64,000 nt of DNA. Origin: Delphinapterus leucas. Its lineage: Eukaryota > Chordata > Mammalia > Artiodactyla > Monodontidae. This document shows positions 33,631-48,400 of the stretch, piece after piece. Within the stretch, counting starts at the first letter, position 1, and every line of letters starts with the position of its first letter. The notes beneath the pieces are model-generated. The model was not told the origin of the DNA, did not search any database, and worked only from the letters and a program-made list of their open reading frames with translations. The stretch covers positions 3,617,277 to 3,681,276 of the forward strand of contig NW_022098000.1 of assembly GCF_002288925.2 (NCBI RefSeq), in the 5' to 3' direction. The position numbers and the translations under genes were made by a program.

Positions 33631-36427
33631 TTTGAGTTGAACTGAAAAAGAAAATGCATAGAGACTTAACTCTACATGGTACTCCTTAAATTAGGATCAA
33701 TTCTTTCATTGTGGAGATTTTACAGATGATTTAATAAGACTTTAGATAAATTCACAAATGATAGTCCACTGGAGAGAGGTAAGATTGTTGATATATGTTC
33801 TTAAATCTTGAGTTGGAAGCATAGTGTATAGTTACGTTATTAAGCGCAAGTCTAATAATTTTGGTTGATGAAATGATTATTGGTAGGAAGCTTTTAAATA
33901 CCTCTGATCTAGGGTATGAAGCCAACAGAAATGAACATTCAGAGATATGTGTCATGATCAATTGATTGCTTATATTGGCTAGGTCTTCATAGGCACTGGA
34001 GAATATCAAATTATTAGTACTTAATATGGTAGTTTTCTTGAGGCCCAACAATTTTATTCTTATAAAAAAGTGACATGATTATTTTTGAGATAACTAACTG
34101 CATCAATGAATATAAGGGTAACGACCCTTGTTTTAGGGTAATATATGAGGATAATTGATTAAAGGCTGGCGTACATAACTATCAGAAAAAATTTTCAGCC
34201 CAGAGATGCCTCAGTGTAAATTACTATCATTTGGCTTCATAAACGTATTAGCAAACATTACACATCAACATGGCTTCTTACAAGCAGTAGTTTAATGCTC
34301 ATAGGAAACATGGTTAAAAAACATTGATCGTCTTTTTTAAAGTGTGGGACCCAAGAACTCCTAATATATGTTGTGCTAACTTTTTTAGCAAATTGCATAA
34401 AATCCCCACTACATAAGTGATATTTCCCATAAAAAAAATCAGAAAATGAAGATACTCTATGAATTGATTGGAAACACATCATAGAAGACCTCTTTGAAAG
34501 TCAAGGAAACAAACCATTGTAATTATTGCCTCCTCAGGATATAGCCCATGTTGGTTAGCAGCTATATTTCCCAGACATTGTAAAGGGGTAAAGTTATAGC
34601 TTTTTATTATTTTTTTGCTTGTTAGTACACAAAAGTTTTCTCTCTTCCATTTTTAGAAATTATATATGTACATAAATATATTGATATTTCAGAGCTTTTC
34701 TAAAAGCACCAACAATTTCATCCTCTTTTATTTCCACCAACATTATTATTCAAATTATAAAAAGGGTCTTAACTTCAGTTATCAGTACAATTAAACTGAA
34801 AGTGAGTATTTTAAAACTTTTATTACCCAGGATTTTGCCATGTTCTCTACCCTTCCACTTGGAATTTTGGGGCTCCTTCTTGCAAATTGACAACTGCCAC
34901 ACCTACATTAATAAGAAATGGGATTAGGTTTTCTTTTTCTACAACCTTGAACTGTTGCTTATTTCTATTGTTCCTTATTATGTGAAGATTAGTTTAAAGC
35001 ACTGATAAAATTTTTCTCCAAAATTGCAATATGCTGTGGTATCTTCTAAATATGCTGTCTTAACTCAGATTTTTCAAAAATTCCATGACATCTTTCGAAT
35101 TACAGAATATATACTCCTAATTAGAAAAATCTAGTTTATAATCTAAAGTCCTCATGTCATTATATATTAAATTAATATGTGAGTTACTAACTTGATATTC
35201 TTTTACTTTTATTAAATGTGAGCATCTGTCTGAGAGAGATGAGGAGTTCTTAATGTGATATCTACTTAAATTTAGTAAGTCCTGGAATCTGCTGCTTTTC
35301 AATGCAAGTATCTGATTAAATAAGTTTGCTGTGTTATCCTCAGATTCCCAAACACAGTCTTTTTTAACTCAGGGGAAAATTTTCCAAATTAAGCCCTTGT
35401 GTTGTCAGATGACTATTTATCTGTCTCAAGGGTCAAATGATCTATGTGGCTGGTTAATCTGAATATCAGCTGACATAGTGCTAATAAGTAGCAGAAGAAA
35501 TTCAGAGATCAAGGGTGATATTTTTCTTTTTGTCCTGCTGTTTTGACTACAGTTTCTCATTATTATGTATCTCAGTTCAAAAAGTTGAATTATGTCCACT
35601 TATCGGAGGATCTCTTAAATATTTTGAGATTTGATAATATTCTCTTCCCTTATCTGAACTATATCTTTTAAAGCAATTAAGTCTTTTTTGTTCATAAAAC
35701 CATATGGCTCCCTGTTGCTGAATTTATGGTGCTGACAATTGGTTTCAAACAAATAAATGAGAGTCTCTACTTCCAAGAAACTGCAAAAATCACATATCTT
35801 GCTAAATGTTCTGATAGGAAAAAGGAACATATACTCCTATGTTTGTTTTACGTAAATATTAGTATAAATGAAGTACTTCTTTATGTTTAATGCTGAGGAT
35901 AATTAGAGCATACCTGTTTGACTTTTGGATGAATATTTAAGAATAAATTAGGAGGACAGTTGAAGAATAGTTATCTTCAAATACTTATATAAATACAGTG
36001 AATAAGTAAAATTAAATTTTCCCTGTAGTCCAGAAATTAAATCAATGTGTAAAAAGGGCAGATTGAAGGCATAAGAATAAAGTGCCTAAGACCTGGGAGT
36101 TAATGGCTATGTAATTATTTGTATTGTGAGGGAATGAGCTCGTGTGACTAGAAGAATTCACTATTTATTTGACCTTTTGTCTGGGGATTATTATATTGCC
36201 TGTGATAATTTCTCAGGTAATTTTCATTTATATATTTACACTTTAAGCATTATACACATATAAATATTATATTCAGAGTGGGTACCGTGAATAGATATGT
36301 ACCATCTTAAGGAGCGTGGTATTAAATAGTTTCATTCAAACCAAAACTTAAGATATTATATAAAATCAGAGATGGAGAAATGGATAAAGGCAAGTAAGAA
36401 ATATTAGACATCTTTTGGGGTAAATTT

Positions 36428-36454
36428 GTGTGTGTGTTTGTGTGCGTGTGTGTA
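36428..36454. repeat. (TG)n imperfect microsatellite
   Basis: An interrupted TG/CG run about 27 bp long. Confidence 0.75.
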
Positions 36455-37464
36455 TACAAAGTGGGGTAATACCCAGGCATAAACAAATTCCCAACTGATC
36501 ACGTGAAGGATCAGATAAGTTCATAGCTGAACATCTATAATTATTAAGGTGTCTAGAGAGCTCTTATTACAACATTTAAGTAGGATTATATTTTCTTTTT
36601 CTTTAAGTGCCACAATATATTTTTCAGTATCATAACGAAACGTAATCTAAATTTCTCCAGAACGTTTTAAAATGGCTTCTGTTTCTATCATATTTCTATA
36701 GAATTTTAAAAACACTAAAACATAAATAAATCTATGGCAATATGTCAGTTTCTAAGAAAATCTTTCTTTTTTTTTATTTTTGGTATGAATCAAGCCATAA
36801 GAGAGATTTAAAAAGATAGCTAAGCAAAACAACCGCCTTGGTCATTTTATGTGAATGATTCAGAAGAGTTTCCACTGAGAAGAATTCCTCTATCTTTATG
36901 GTAAAAATGACTAGATTTCTACTGAAAATAAATATGACATAGATTTCCTCTGGGGTTTAAGATCAGTATTTGTTAATTTTCCAAACCCACGTAAGCTGTG
37001 ACTTATGGATTTTCTAACTTGTGTAATATCTTAAAGCACATCAGAGAACATAGATCCTTCCAGGGTGCTCAGATTTTTGCTCCTTTCCCACTGCATAAAA
37101 ATGAGCAAAATCATCAATATGCCTTTCATGGCTGGAGAACTAAACATAAATATAGGAGCACTGTTAAATTTCTACTTCGTTCAACCTAAGTTCTTATTAA
37201 TTCTCTTAGTCATATACGATTTTTATAAACTATACTTTATGTATTTCAAACTCACTCAACTTAGCAAAAATTATTTTCTGTCTATACAAATAGCTGCTTT
37301 TTTTAAACCCTGATTTTGGCAGTACTTTTTTTTTCTTCCATGCTAATATTTCGTATTTTTTAGTTTTCATGATTAATTCAGGTTTTATTTGCTAGGTTCA
37401 TCTGTAGTTCATATAAAATAAGTATTCAAACCATGTATTTGCTGTGGTGGTCAATCAAAATAAT

Positions 37465-37640
37465 ATTAATAACTAACAGAAACTAATATTTCCTGAGCGT
37501 ATTAGATGCCAGCCACTTGGTGAGCTTTTTAAGTGGAATGTCTACTTTATCTTTACTATTTTCCCATTTTGTACACAAGGAAACTTAGCCTTAGAAAGCT
37601 CAAGAATCTTACCCTTGAACCTAAAAATGATGTGTTTTCC
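37465..37640 (+). repeat. MIR SINE
   Basis: The MIR core order is recognisable: TAATATTTCCTGAGCGTATT, GATGCCAGCCACTTGGTGAG, then CCATTTTGTACACAAGGAAA. Confidence 0.65.
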
Positions 37641-40600
37641 TATCCAGATCTTATACGCTATGACTCTCACAAATGATATGAATTTTATATAAATTCCAAA
37701 CTGAAAAAAATTAATGCATTTTTATAATTTCCAAACAGGACAGTGCTATTAATAATGATTGTTATAGAACAAAATTGAACTTTATGTTGGATCTGTTGGT
37801 AATTACCTTTGGGTTTTTATATTTTCTGTCTGGAATTTAACTGTGATCTGACCCACAACAGGTAACAGCATTTTTACCATATTTTTTTGTTTTTTTAAAA
37901 TCTAACTACTTCAGTATTTCTTTTAGCTCCTTACACAATTATCATTAATTTGATAAATTTATAGACTGAAAAGAAGAAAGAAAGTAACTATTTTCCTTCC
38001 AGTGATCAGCTTCAACATGTAATTAAATTTAGCCAAATTTAATTTATTTTGAATTCTGTAACGAATGTCCCCCTCCTTTTGTGCCCTGTGTCGCTCACTA
38101 ATGTATTTTGCTAGGTTCTCCTTCCCTGTTTTCTCTCCTATGTTTTACTGTCCTTAATCCACACTCCCCATCATAGAATCCTCATGTCTACCTCCCCCAC
38201 CATCCTTTTTAAGTGTCAACCGGTACTCAAGTTTGTAGTTTCAACCACGGTGCAGCAAACTGCATGCTAGTCAAGCATGCAGTTTCCAAAACATATTAAT
38301 TGATTATTTTGCAAAAAGTCTGGATGAAATTCATCCTTTCTCTCATCTCGCCATTCCCCTTTCCCAGCATCAAGGCTGAAGGTGACCTGGTATTCTTTCA
38401 GCCCTAAAGAGGACTCCCTGAATTGTATTTTGGGGAACACATATTGAGGTAATGTTTTCCTCAAAAAATTGAAAAGAAAAATCTCTGGCAAATAAAACAC
38501 GTTTTTAATTTTTCACTGTGTTTAGCTTTGCTTTTTAACTTTGTTTCCCTATGAGCAGAGGGTGAGCCATAACTGCTTTGCTAAAACTTCATATTTTGAA
38601 CAAAATGGTTTGAATGTAATTTACAGATGCCTTAGTTCTTTAGAAAATGAAGAATCATGATGCAGGTTTTTTTTTAAATATCTATATCCATTTTGTTATC
38701 TCTATTATATTTTTCTCTGGTTGGTACTCTGAAATGGGCCTCTAGAGCCTAGTTTAAGTTTGTATAATGATTGGTAGAGAGAAAATGGTTTTTCTTTAAA
38801 AATAGATTTGACTATAGAATATAATCAGTAATAAATTGGAAAACTTGGATTTGCTGTTTTACTGTGTTTATTATATATACAATGTTTTAAAACCAGGTTT
38901 TAAAGGCAACTTCCTTGTTTTAAGTTATACTATGTTTATATGTGAATGAGAGCCACTTGGTAAACATCATTTGCTTATCCAAATTTTAGCATCACAACCT
39001 AAAAACATACATGAAAAAGAATTTTGAAATCAATGATTTAAAGTAAGCGGATAAAACAGGAGTTAGTCCTCCTTCATTATCTGGTGAAAGAGGTATTTTA
39101 CCATTTTTTAGATTTCCCTTAATGAAAAGGGATATGGAAGTGTTTGGCGACATCTGTATTTCTGTTTTGGATTTTCCCTAATTCAAAACAGTAACTGTGG
39201 AGCACCCATCTTGCCAAACAAATCCCAAGGTCAGAAACATATTCCAGTTTTTGTTGTTTGTTATATTCTCTATTCTAGGCTCTAACTCTGCTTTGACTAA
39301 TGATCTGAGGGGTAAATATGTTCATGGTAGTATTGATTTGGGGCCATGCAGAATATGAGATTCTCCGTATTCTCATCGTTCGGAGTTAACTCCGTCTCTT
39401 CCATTGTTCTTTCCCCTATAAGTTTAACATCGCTGAACATATTTCTTAAAGACATATTGCAGAACAAGGGCAGTGCTGGTTTTGCTTCACGAGTACAGAG
39501 CACAATGGGAAGAAGAGAGAGCCTTTAGTCGTTTAAGGCATCAGCAGTCACTGGTGCTGAGGCTAAACTTTGACTCAACTGGTGTAGACTCACAGGGACA
39601 AAGGAAAGCCAAAACAAACCAAAGCATCTACCCGCCAAAGCCAACAGTATATATTATAAGTGGGGATCAAAACTTGAAATTAGACGGAAAATACCTTGAT
39701 AGGGAAATTACATGTCTCAGCTCCTTGAACATGGATTCCAACTTCTCTGTAGTTGAAGTTGTCAAGTTTCAATTTGAGGGAAGTGGAAAGTAGGGGGGGA
39801 CCACCTGTGTTGTCATGGTTGGAAGGAGTGTTGAATGGTCTTCCCGGTTATGAAGGAAAGTCTGACCTTAAACATCACAAAACCAGCAGCTACCACAGTG
39901 TCCTTGACAAACACAATGTGTGTATCACAGCCAGAGCCAGGAGATGGATGGATTCCTCCAATCTTTTCAAGGTGGGGAGCAGAGACCCAACAGGAAAGCA
40001 TCAGCCCTAAACAATCTCTAACAAAGGGGAACTCTGTGTACTTGAAGGAATAGGGTAGTACTTAGGGTCGACAGGGCTGAGTTAAAAACATGACCCTTCT
40101 CTGAGCCTTATTTTATTCATTTTAAAAATGTAACCATTGTTTTTTGGGGAGGAGTACATAAGATGATGTACGTAAAACAACTGATAAATTACCAAGCTTC
40201 AAAATGGCAGCTGTTGCTTCTTTCTTAACTTCAGAAGGACTGAACTGGCTCATCTTCTCAAATCCCAATTTCCCTGATCCTTTTGAAAGGCTTGCTTGTT
40301 ATGACTTTGGGGTACCAGCTCTATTTATGCGTGGAGGTATTCAGATGATTTCTCTGTGAGGTGATAAACTGATAGAAACATGATAGTTCTATTTAGGCTG
40401 TGAGAGCAGATTTGCTTCTGACCCATGCTGACCAAAAGGTAAACACCCTGGGAACCCAACTGTTATTTTGCATGTGGACAGGTCAGAAGGATGCTTTTGC
40501 TCTGGGGTCCACCATGAAATCATAGTGGCGTGAGGTCTCACTTGGTCCCTTATGTGGGGCAGGCCAGCTCACATTCTGCTGTTGCCAGAGACATGAGAAA

Positions 40601-42314
40601 AAGTGAAGAAAGATTCTGCTTCTCTTTGCTCAGAAGAATGTTTTGTGATCCAATCTTCATATGTGAAGGAAAGAACTAAGTCCCAAATGTCTTAATTCCA
40701 CTTTTTTTTCTTTTTTTGGCAAAAAGTAGACACTTATCATGGTATATACATTACGTATTCAGTATCAGGCCTTCACTATGTATTTTGGAAAACACCTTTT
40801 AATTCCTTTCACTCTTTCTCTTTATTAAGTGTCAAAATGATTTATTTCTCCTCCATTTTGGTAGTCCTTGACTATTCTAAAGATTCTAGACATAGCTTAT
40901 GATCATTTCACAGGTTCATGTATCAAATTGAAAGGGAAGGTCAAACATTTAATGAACTATGTTTTTCTGTATGATAAAAGTTCTTTTTGAATAATATATC
41001 ATACAAGCTGATAAAAAAGAATGTATCCTTTAGACACTCATAAATTTCCCAAGTAACTGCATTACGTTCGTTGCAAAGTCTACTTTAATCCACTAGAGAT
41101 AAAATGCAGAGTCTGAAATCAGTTTCACTGCTATGAAACAAACTCAAATGAGTTTGACGTCTAAAAGCTTTTCTTCATTGATATCTTAACACGTAAAAAT
41201 AGTTTTTGAAGACGTTTTGGTTGATTTCTGCTGAAACCCTGCTTTCATTATAGTTTTATTTAACTCCCCTGTGATTTTAAAGGAAAGAAGTATATGTGTG
41301 TGTGTACACATTTTTTTATTTTAAGAAGTCACATAATAACTGGAAAAGAGACTAAAAATAATTCACTCTTCCCATGGTTTTGTGAAAAGAATGTTTCTGC
41401 TTTCTTAAAATAAATGAGATCTGTAAGATCAACAGCTAACCAATCTTTTGGGGGCATGTGACAGATGATGTCTGTAAAACTCATAGGGCCTCAGGGGAAA
41501 GGCTCTCTATATAAAGAGAGGCGCTATTAAAAAGTAAGTAAGTGCTTATGTGAAGGTGAACTACAATTCCTAGTTTGAGATTCATATTTCCACTAGCTGA
41601 AAATGGGGCCCCGGTAAAAAGCATTTGTGGGACTTGTCACGCCTGAGACAGTAAGCCTCCACATTTCAGACCACATCCCATGGAAGGAGACTAATCCTTT
41701 TCCATCATCTCAGCCCCACCCTCAGTTCAATAAAAAATTTGAATATTCTGGAAAGCTTCCCCAACAAGGCCTAAACCTCTGGCCCTGCTCCTTTATGTTT
41801 CTTGGCCTTTCTTCCTCCAGGCAACCCCCCACCCCACCTTTCAGAAATTTCTTGAGCTACAGTTCTCAACTATTTGCATTTTCCCCCCATCACGCTTTGA
41901 GCCATCATACCCGTGTTTCTGACCAAATATCCCAATTTCTTTACTAATCCCCATGACTTTCTCAGATGGCAGGGAATGAGAATCCCTTCTATAAACAATT
42001 TAGAAAGAATGGAAACTCTTTAAAAAATCTCTTCCTCCTTTAAACTTTATCCTTCCCATACCCCAATCCTAGAGAAAAACGAATTTCTTCTATTGCAGTG
42101 TTACCAGGAAGTTACCAGGAATTGTAACTACATTTCTTGTCTGCAGATAATACTCAAACCCCCATTCATGTTAGCACGTCAGGACATGGTCCCCTGTTGC
42201 CCTCTGTGGATGTCATACCCCCAATGTTTCTTCTCTATCATCAGCTACAGAATCTTATCCTTATTCACACATGTTATTACACTTGACCCTTCTTTTGTTT
42301 TTGATACTTTTTAT

Positions 42315-42658
42315 TTTTGTATTTATTTATTTATTATTTATTTTATTTTATTTTTGGCCATGTCGGGTCTTAGTTGCGGCACACGGGATCTTCATTGAGG
42401 CACGCGGGATCTTTTGTTGTGGCAATGGGCTTCTCTCCAGTTGTGGAGTGCAGGTTCCACAGTGTGTGGGCTCTGTAGTTCGTGGCATGCAGGCTCTCTA
42501 GTTGAGGTGCATGAGCTCAGTAGTTGTGGTGTGTGGACATAGTTGTCCCTCAGTTGTCCCTTGGCATGTGGGATCTTAGTTCCCTGACCAGGGATTGAAC
42601 CTGCATCCCCTGCACTGTAAAGCAGATTCTTTACCACTGGACCACCAGGGAAGTCCTG
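42315..42658 (-). mobile_element. CHR-type SINE, long form, inverted
   Basis: The minus strand starts with AGGACTTCCCTGGTGGTCCA and B box GGTTCAATCCC, and ends with CGACATGGCC and an A-rich tail. TACTTTTTAT (42305-42314) and TACTTTTTAA (42660-42669) are the likely target copies. It is the only sizeable repeat in a 10-kb stretch of intron 3. Confidence 0.9.
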
Positions 42659-45310
42659 TTACTTTTTAATAATGACTGTATAATTGTCAACATATAATTA
42701 TATAGAACAAAGTGGTTATTTTTTAATTTACTCTTTTAAATTTTGGGATAAAGAAGAAAATGAAAAGATCTAGCAAAGAAATTGCATGATGAGTCTGGCT
42801 TGTTAAACAGAAGCCCAGAATCACCATGAAGAATCACTAAAAAAAAATCTAACTACCTTGTACTCTGAAGTTCAATACCAATATATTTTTTAACCAGTAC
42901 CACATTACTGGGAGTTTTCAGTATCACTGAAATAGTTTAAAATCCCAGCTTTTCATTGTTTTCGTTTGAGATTGTAAGGCAATGTAAACCATCTTAAAAT
43001 TAGGAAAATTCTGAGCAGGAATGTAAAATTTTATTTATGATACTTCAAATATCTGGCAGTAGGTCTGTGCTTTTACTATAAAACTAGAAACTATGCAAAT
43101 TTTTCATCAAAGTATGACATAGTTGAAATTCATAGAAAGATTACAATTTGCTTAAGATTTCACTGAGTTAAAACATATATGGAATTTAAGTAGACAAAAT
43201 TCTATCTCCCCCACATTCCTTAAAATCTGATATAAAAATGATTTAGTCTATATGCCGGATAGAGAATTCTGCACATTTTAAATCATCTGTTTCTAAAAAG
43301 GGTACGATTCCAGTATAATTTAGAGCCACGGAAACTATAATTTAAGAGTACCAGAATCAGATTTAATCACAGATTGAAACTAAGCAAAGAGCAAGAGAAT
43401 ATGTGAATGAGAAACAGCGCAGTGACTTGTTTTCTGTGAACTAGTCCACAAAGGATGCTGTAAGCGTCTTTCGAAATGAAGAATAGGTAATTTGTGCACA
43501 AGTTTCATCACAGGTGTTTTGGGTTAAGTGTTCAATACTGTGGGTTTATAGGAAAGAAAACAGTGGATTTTATGCTAACATCTTATAGTGATATCAACGT
43601 TTAGACTCTGATAAATCCTCAAGTGAATGTTTTTCAAATTGTGTATTCTGGAAGGAAACTAAATGCTCATATTTGGAACCACTTGTCCTTATAACATCAA
43701 CATGTCTCTAAAGAGTTGTTTTGTCAGAGGCTCCTTTAATAACCCTGTTTTTAAAAAAATAAACATTTTGAAAGTCACATTTTCCGAAAAGAATGGTCTG
43801 AAATACAAAACTAATGAGTTGGGGATGGCTCTTTGGCTTGCCAGCCTACTGTCTCGATGATTCTAAATTTGAAAACACTTAGTTATGTCCTTAGGCAGAT
43901 GTGAATATAATACCCTGACCCCCCAGGCTTATATAAAGTCATAAGGATCAGAAGAGAAGATCTGGATGTCTTGAATCCATCTTCAGTTATGGCAAAATGT
44001 GTAAGTCAAAGCGCCAGCCTCACATACTATCTTCTTGATACCTTTAGATGATACCATCCTAACCCCACCTTTATTCATTCTGTCGTTAATAAAACTGAGA
44101 AATGCCCATATATTTGCTTCTCAAATTGCTTCTCTTCCCTCAGTACCTGTTGAGTAATTTCGAGATGAAAACAAGATGGCCAGGATAGGAATAGTTCTAA
44201 AAACATTCACATGGAAAGATTTAATAGGCATTCTTTTCATAAATGCAAGAGATGATACCTCTGCCCGTATCAAACTCTGGACCCCCATATTTTTTCTCAT
44301 CACCCTTTTATTTTATGATTCAAGAATTCTGTGATACAGAAACCTGGGATAATTGGGCACCATGTTTCTTTGGGTCCAGCTGTCATCAGTGAAATCACTG
44401 GAATGCTGGTATATCCTTCAAAGAACCTTTTCTATCTCCTCTCCCATTTGTGTGGGAGATCCCATGTGTATTTAAACTTGAATTGACTCCCAGCAATCAA
44501 GTTCTTCTCCCTCTCTTGCTCTCACCCCACCCATTTAGCAGATCACTACCCTTCCGTCTTCCTAGTGTACAATGTCAGATGTGACACAAGGGAAGTGTCC
44601 TCTTGTTCTAGGACCATTTCGTCCCATCACTTGCCCTGCCTCTCACTTTGGGACAGTTTTTTATCCACCTTAAAACTCTCAATGCCGTGAAATTGCTGCT
44701 TTGCTTGCCTTTGAACTGCTACCACTCTCTGAAGCTGATGCTGGTACAAGAGCTCATCTTGGACCTACCTACATTCTGGTGCTGCCATCTTGTACCATTG
44801 TGGAGCTACTTGGAAGCCACTCTTCTGAAGTAGGAAGAATATTTGGCTACCACTTGTATCACACCATTAACCAAACTCCAAAGTAGGGCTCCCTTGCCCT
44901 CCCAGGATTTTACAAAGACTTTGGGTAAAAATAGGTCTGTTAGATTTTCTTGAATCCCCTGGTTCTTAAGAAGTTAATCATGCAAACATTGAGAAAGGCC
45001 AGAAGGAACACTGAGTTACAGACTCAAAATCCCTCTTCCTTATACTCACTGGGACATTGTTCTGAATCTGTACTCTAGGGGTTCACCTGTTCCTTCCGAT
45101 GAGTTCTCTGCCTTCAGGTTTTTCTATTCTCTTCCTAATATATGCCTGGTGAATTTAGCTTACCCATGTTCTACCTATGCCTAAACTTGTCTGAATCTTA
45201 AAATGATTAAGCTTGGATTCAAGCTGGTGTCCCTTATCACCCTTTTATTTTAATGCTCTTTTTATTACTCCAGGTTATGTTTATTTCCACTGTATATTCT
45301 TTTTTATTTT

Positions 45311-45449
45311 TTCAGTTATACATATGTATATTTATTCTTTTTCATCCTTTTCCATTATGGTTTATCACAGGATACAGAATATAGTTCCCTGTGCTATGCA
45401 GTAAGACCTTGTTTATCCATCCTATATATAATAGTTTGTATCTGCTATC
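45311..45449 (-). mobile_element. Short L1 3' UTR fragment, inverted
   Basis: 139 bp containing the L1 3' UTR motifs CCATTATGGTTTATCACAGG and TAGTTCCCTGTGCTATGCAG, truncated at both sides. Confidence 0.75.
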
Positions 45450-48400
45450 CACTGTATTTTCAATCCTTAATGTATATATGTTTCCTACCTACTTTTTTAA
45501 TAAGTCAAAAATGAAGATTAGCTTTGAAAAATAAAACCACAGTAATACACACCTACATAGAGTTTTCCTAAATCAAAATGTTTTAGGTAGGTTTCTTTAC
45601 TGATATATTTGCAGTATCTAAAACATCCTGTACCTTTAATAATAAAATTCAACACTGTTAAATAGATTTTACAAAATAGTCACTATTTTTAATACCTGCA
45701 ATATAGTCTGGGTTTCTATTAGTACTTCTAAGAAAAATAACTGTTCAGCCCTATTCAAAAGGTTCAGTCAACATAATCAAGGGAGGTATAATGTGTCTGA
45801 AGGACAAGGTCATATAGTTAATGCTTCCACAGTGTAGCTCAAGATCAAGAGCCACTGAGTAAGTATGAACTTATGGAACCTTAATAGTCACATCATTGCT
45901 GAAGTGGAAAGGAAACCAAGAGGAAACTTAATAATATCAAAAGTTATTTTAAAGGGAGTTCACGTTGCTTTGAAGGGGACTTTGCTTCACACACAATATC
46001 TACCTTTGTAAAGCCCAAGAAACCCATATTTGTCACACACACACATCTTTACAGTTTTTAAAATATAAATCTTGAGAGCAGCCTTCTTTCTCCACAGATA
46101 AAAATGAAAATATTGAAAGTCTTTCGAATAATAACAAAAGGAATCCTCTTGCAAACCCAAGGAAACTTGGAACTCTGGGTTCAATGCTTATTTAACTGGA
46201 AAAGGGTCAGTGTGTACTGTAATGAATGGAAAACTGATTTTACTGCATTCCATTCATGGCCATCGTGTGGCAACCTATTTCAGTATTAGAAAGATCATAT
46301 ATTAAAAATTATTTCTGCAGTCATCCATGTATACAAGTAAAAATTTTGTTCCTGTTAAATTATCACTTCATTAAAACATCAAACTTAGAGCTCAACAAAT
46401 ACTTTTTATGTTGTGCTCCAAGACTGAAAAAAAAATCCAAAATTTAAAGAACAGATCACCAGTTATTCTCTTCCATCACAGTCAAGTTTCTCAGTTCTGT
46501 TTTTTTTTTTTTTTCTTTTGCTGCACTCTCTGTCACTGGAAACATCTTAAACCAATTTCAAGTGCTACACCTGAATAAACATGTTGTAAAAGTGTTTATG
46601 TATTGAGGTGGGTCAGTTCAAGGTATGGTATTTGGCTGGAACTTCTAATTTCTCTTTTTACAGCAAAAGGGCTGCCAGAAGGAGGAAGTCTGAGCTGAAT
46701 TAATACATTTGTTACAGTGGAAGTAGAATGGAAACTACTCCAACCACAAATCAAACTGCCTCTTTCATTTATGCCAGTGATATAGTTTTTCTAAGAAATA
46801 TAGACTCTGGCATAGAGCCACTGTAAGTTTGCATTTAAAAGAGAAACCCATACGCTTATTTGTTTAAGGTTTACTGCTCTGATTATTTGAAAGTTCTTTC
46901 TCTGCTAGGACAGAGTGAAGTGGCATTTGGGAAGCCGGTGGCCATTTTCATATTTGTAAGAAAGCAACAAGTTTTCCCAATGAGCATTTTTTTAACCAAT
47001 ATCTCCACATTTAAAGGACCTCTGTGTTCCTCCCAACAGCTGCACAGACTCACATAACACGGTCTCCTTTTCTGATGGTAGAGGGTCCCTGTACAATACG
47101 AGTATACACAAAAGTGTTTATGCTGCCAAAATAAACTGTGTTAAGAGCAAGAGTTTATTTGCTAAAATGCCATTGATTTTAGGGACCTGTTCCCTTTTCT
47201 TCCAAGGTGGGAGAATGGACTGAGGCTACCCCACAGTCGTGACTGAATAAATATTTTAAGAAAACCGGCACATCTTTCTGGGTGCAAGGCAGGGCCAATC
47301 ATGCACGTATTTGAAACCACATGTTATATTACTCTGAAAAGATTGGTAACTTCTGTATCTGGAGTAGAATTTTTTTTTTTTTTGCATGACTTTTGAGTAA
47401 TTCTCACCTAAAGGTACAACTTAAGGTTAAACAGTTTGTCCTCTCTGGGTGATTTTCATTGAATTCAATATCAACTAATGGTTTTCTTTATATATGCACA
47501 CACATATATACATATATATATATAATTTTCTGTGGTAATTATTTTAAATGAGAAGATCATAGCAAGAGTGAATTGTAAAAAGGGGGAAACAATAATACCT
47601 AACTCCTAAGGTATTTGTGGAATCACATTAAATAATGCATGGAAAACACTTAGAAAAATGCCTAGAGTACACAGCATGTGCTCCAAACACGTTTTTTTAT
47701 AATGATAATACTTATCATTTATAATGATAAGAATTACTGTTGCTATCCCAGAAGGAGAAATACTTTATCAACATCTACTCCTAGTCTCTAGGACACTTCT
47801 CACCCATTCCTGCCCAGGCCCTGGGTGCACTCCTTTTCTGATAAACAACCACTCCAAGGGCTCAAAAGGGTCTGGGACACAGGCTGGTTTAGAGACCAAG
47901 GTGAGTATCCAAGCTCACCTGGAATTTTTCACCTTTCCTGAGCATCTCCAGGCTTGGTTTGCACCTTCTGAAATCCTTTCAGTAAACATAATTCGGGCAT
48001 GTCCAAGTTCAGAAGGGGAGGGATTCCGTAATTTTCATGTTTGCTTCAAAATCCTTTACATGGAGAAAGACCTGGAGCTTACAGCAAATCTCCATCCCAG
48101 CAGGGGTTCTGGAAGGATCTTTGAAGAGCTTTAAGTAGATCACAGCTTTGTAAAGATCGATGGGCACAGGCCAGAGGTGAGGGGGCGAGGCTATCAACAC
48201 TAATTAACACTGGAAAGTCTCCAAAGAAGCTGGTGAAAATAGAAACACCCAGCCAGCCTTTCAGATTTTATCACATGGAGGAAAATTATAGGACACCTAA
48301 TGCAGAAGCGCCTGTAGCTAATTTTTTGAAATTACTGTTTAACGTGGACATTTCCAGGCTAATGGGAATCAAGCCTTTCCATTTAGAACATTGCCAACTT

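Noticed and set aside
39473..40053. Cluster of overlapping open frames (106, 85, 72 codons)
   Set aside because: No common frame, no similarity I recognise, and no splice-consistent exon; possibly slightly GC-richer intron DNA only.
41499..41522. TATA-like hairpin (CTCTCTATATAAAGAGAG) as a possible promoter
   Set aside because: An isolated short inverted repeat with no start-site context or CpG island; AT-rich introns contain many such matches.
41627..41947. 106-codon + strand open frame
   Set aside because: C/T-rich intron sequence without start context or family motif; treated as chance.
47724..48134. 136-codon + strand open frame
   Set aside because: Lies in intron 3, has no recognisable motif, no splice or promoter context, and its length is within chance expectation.
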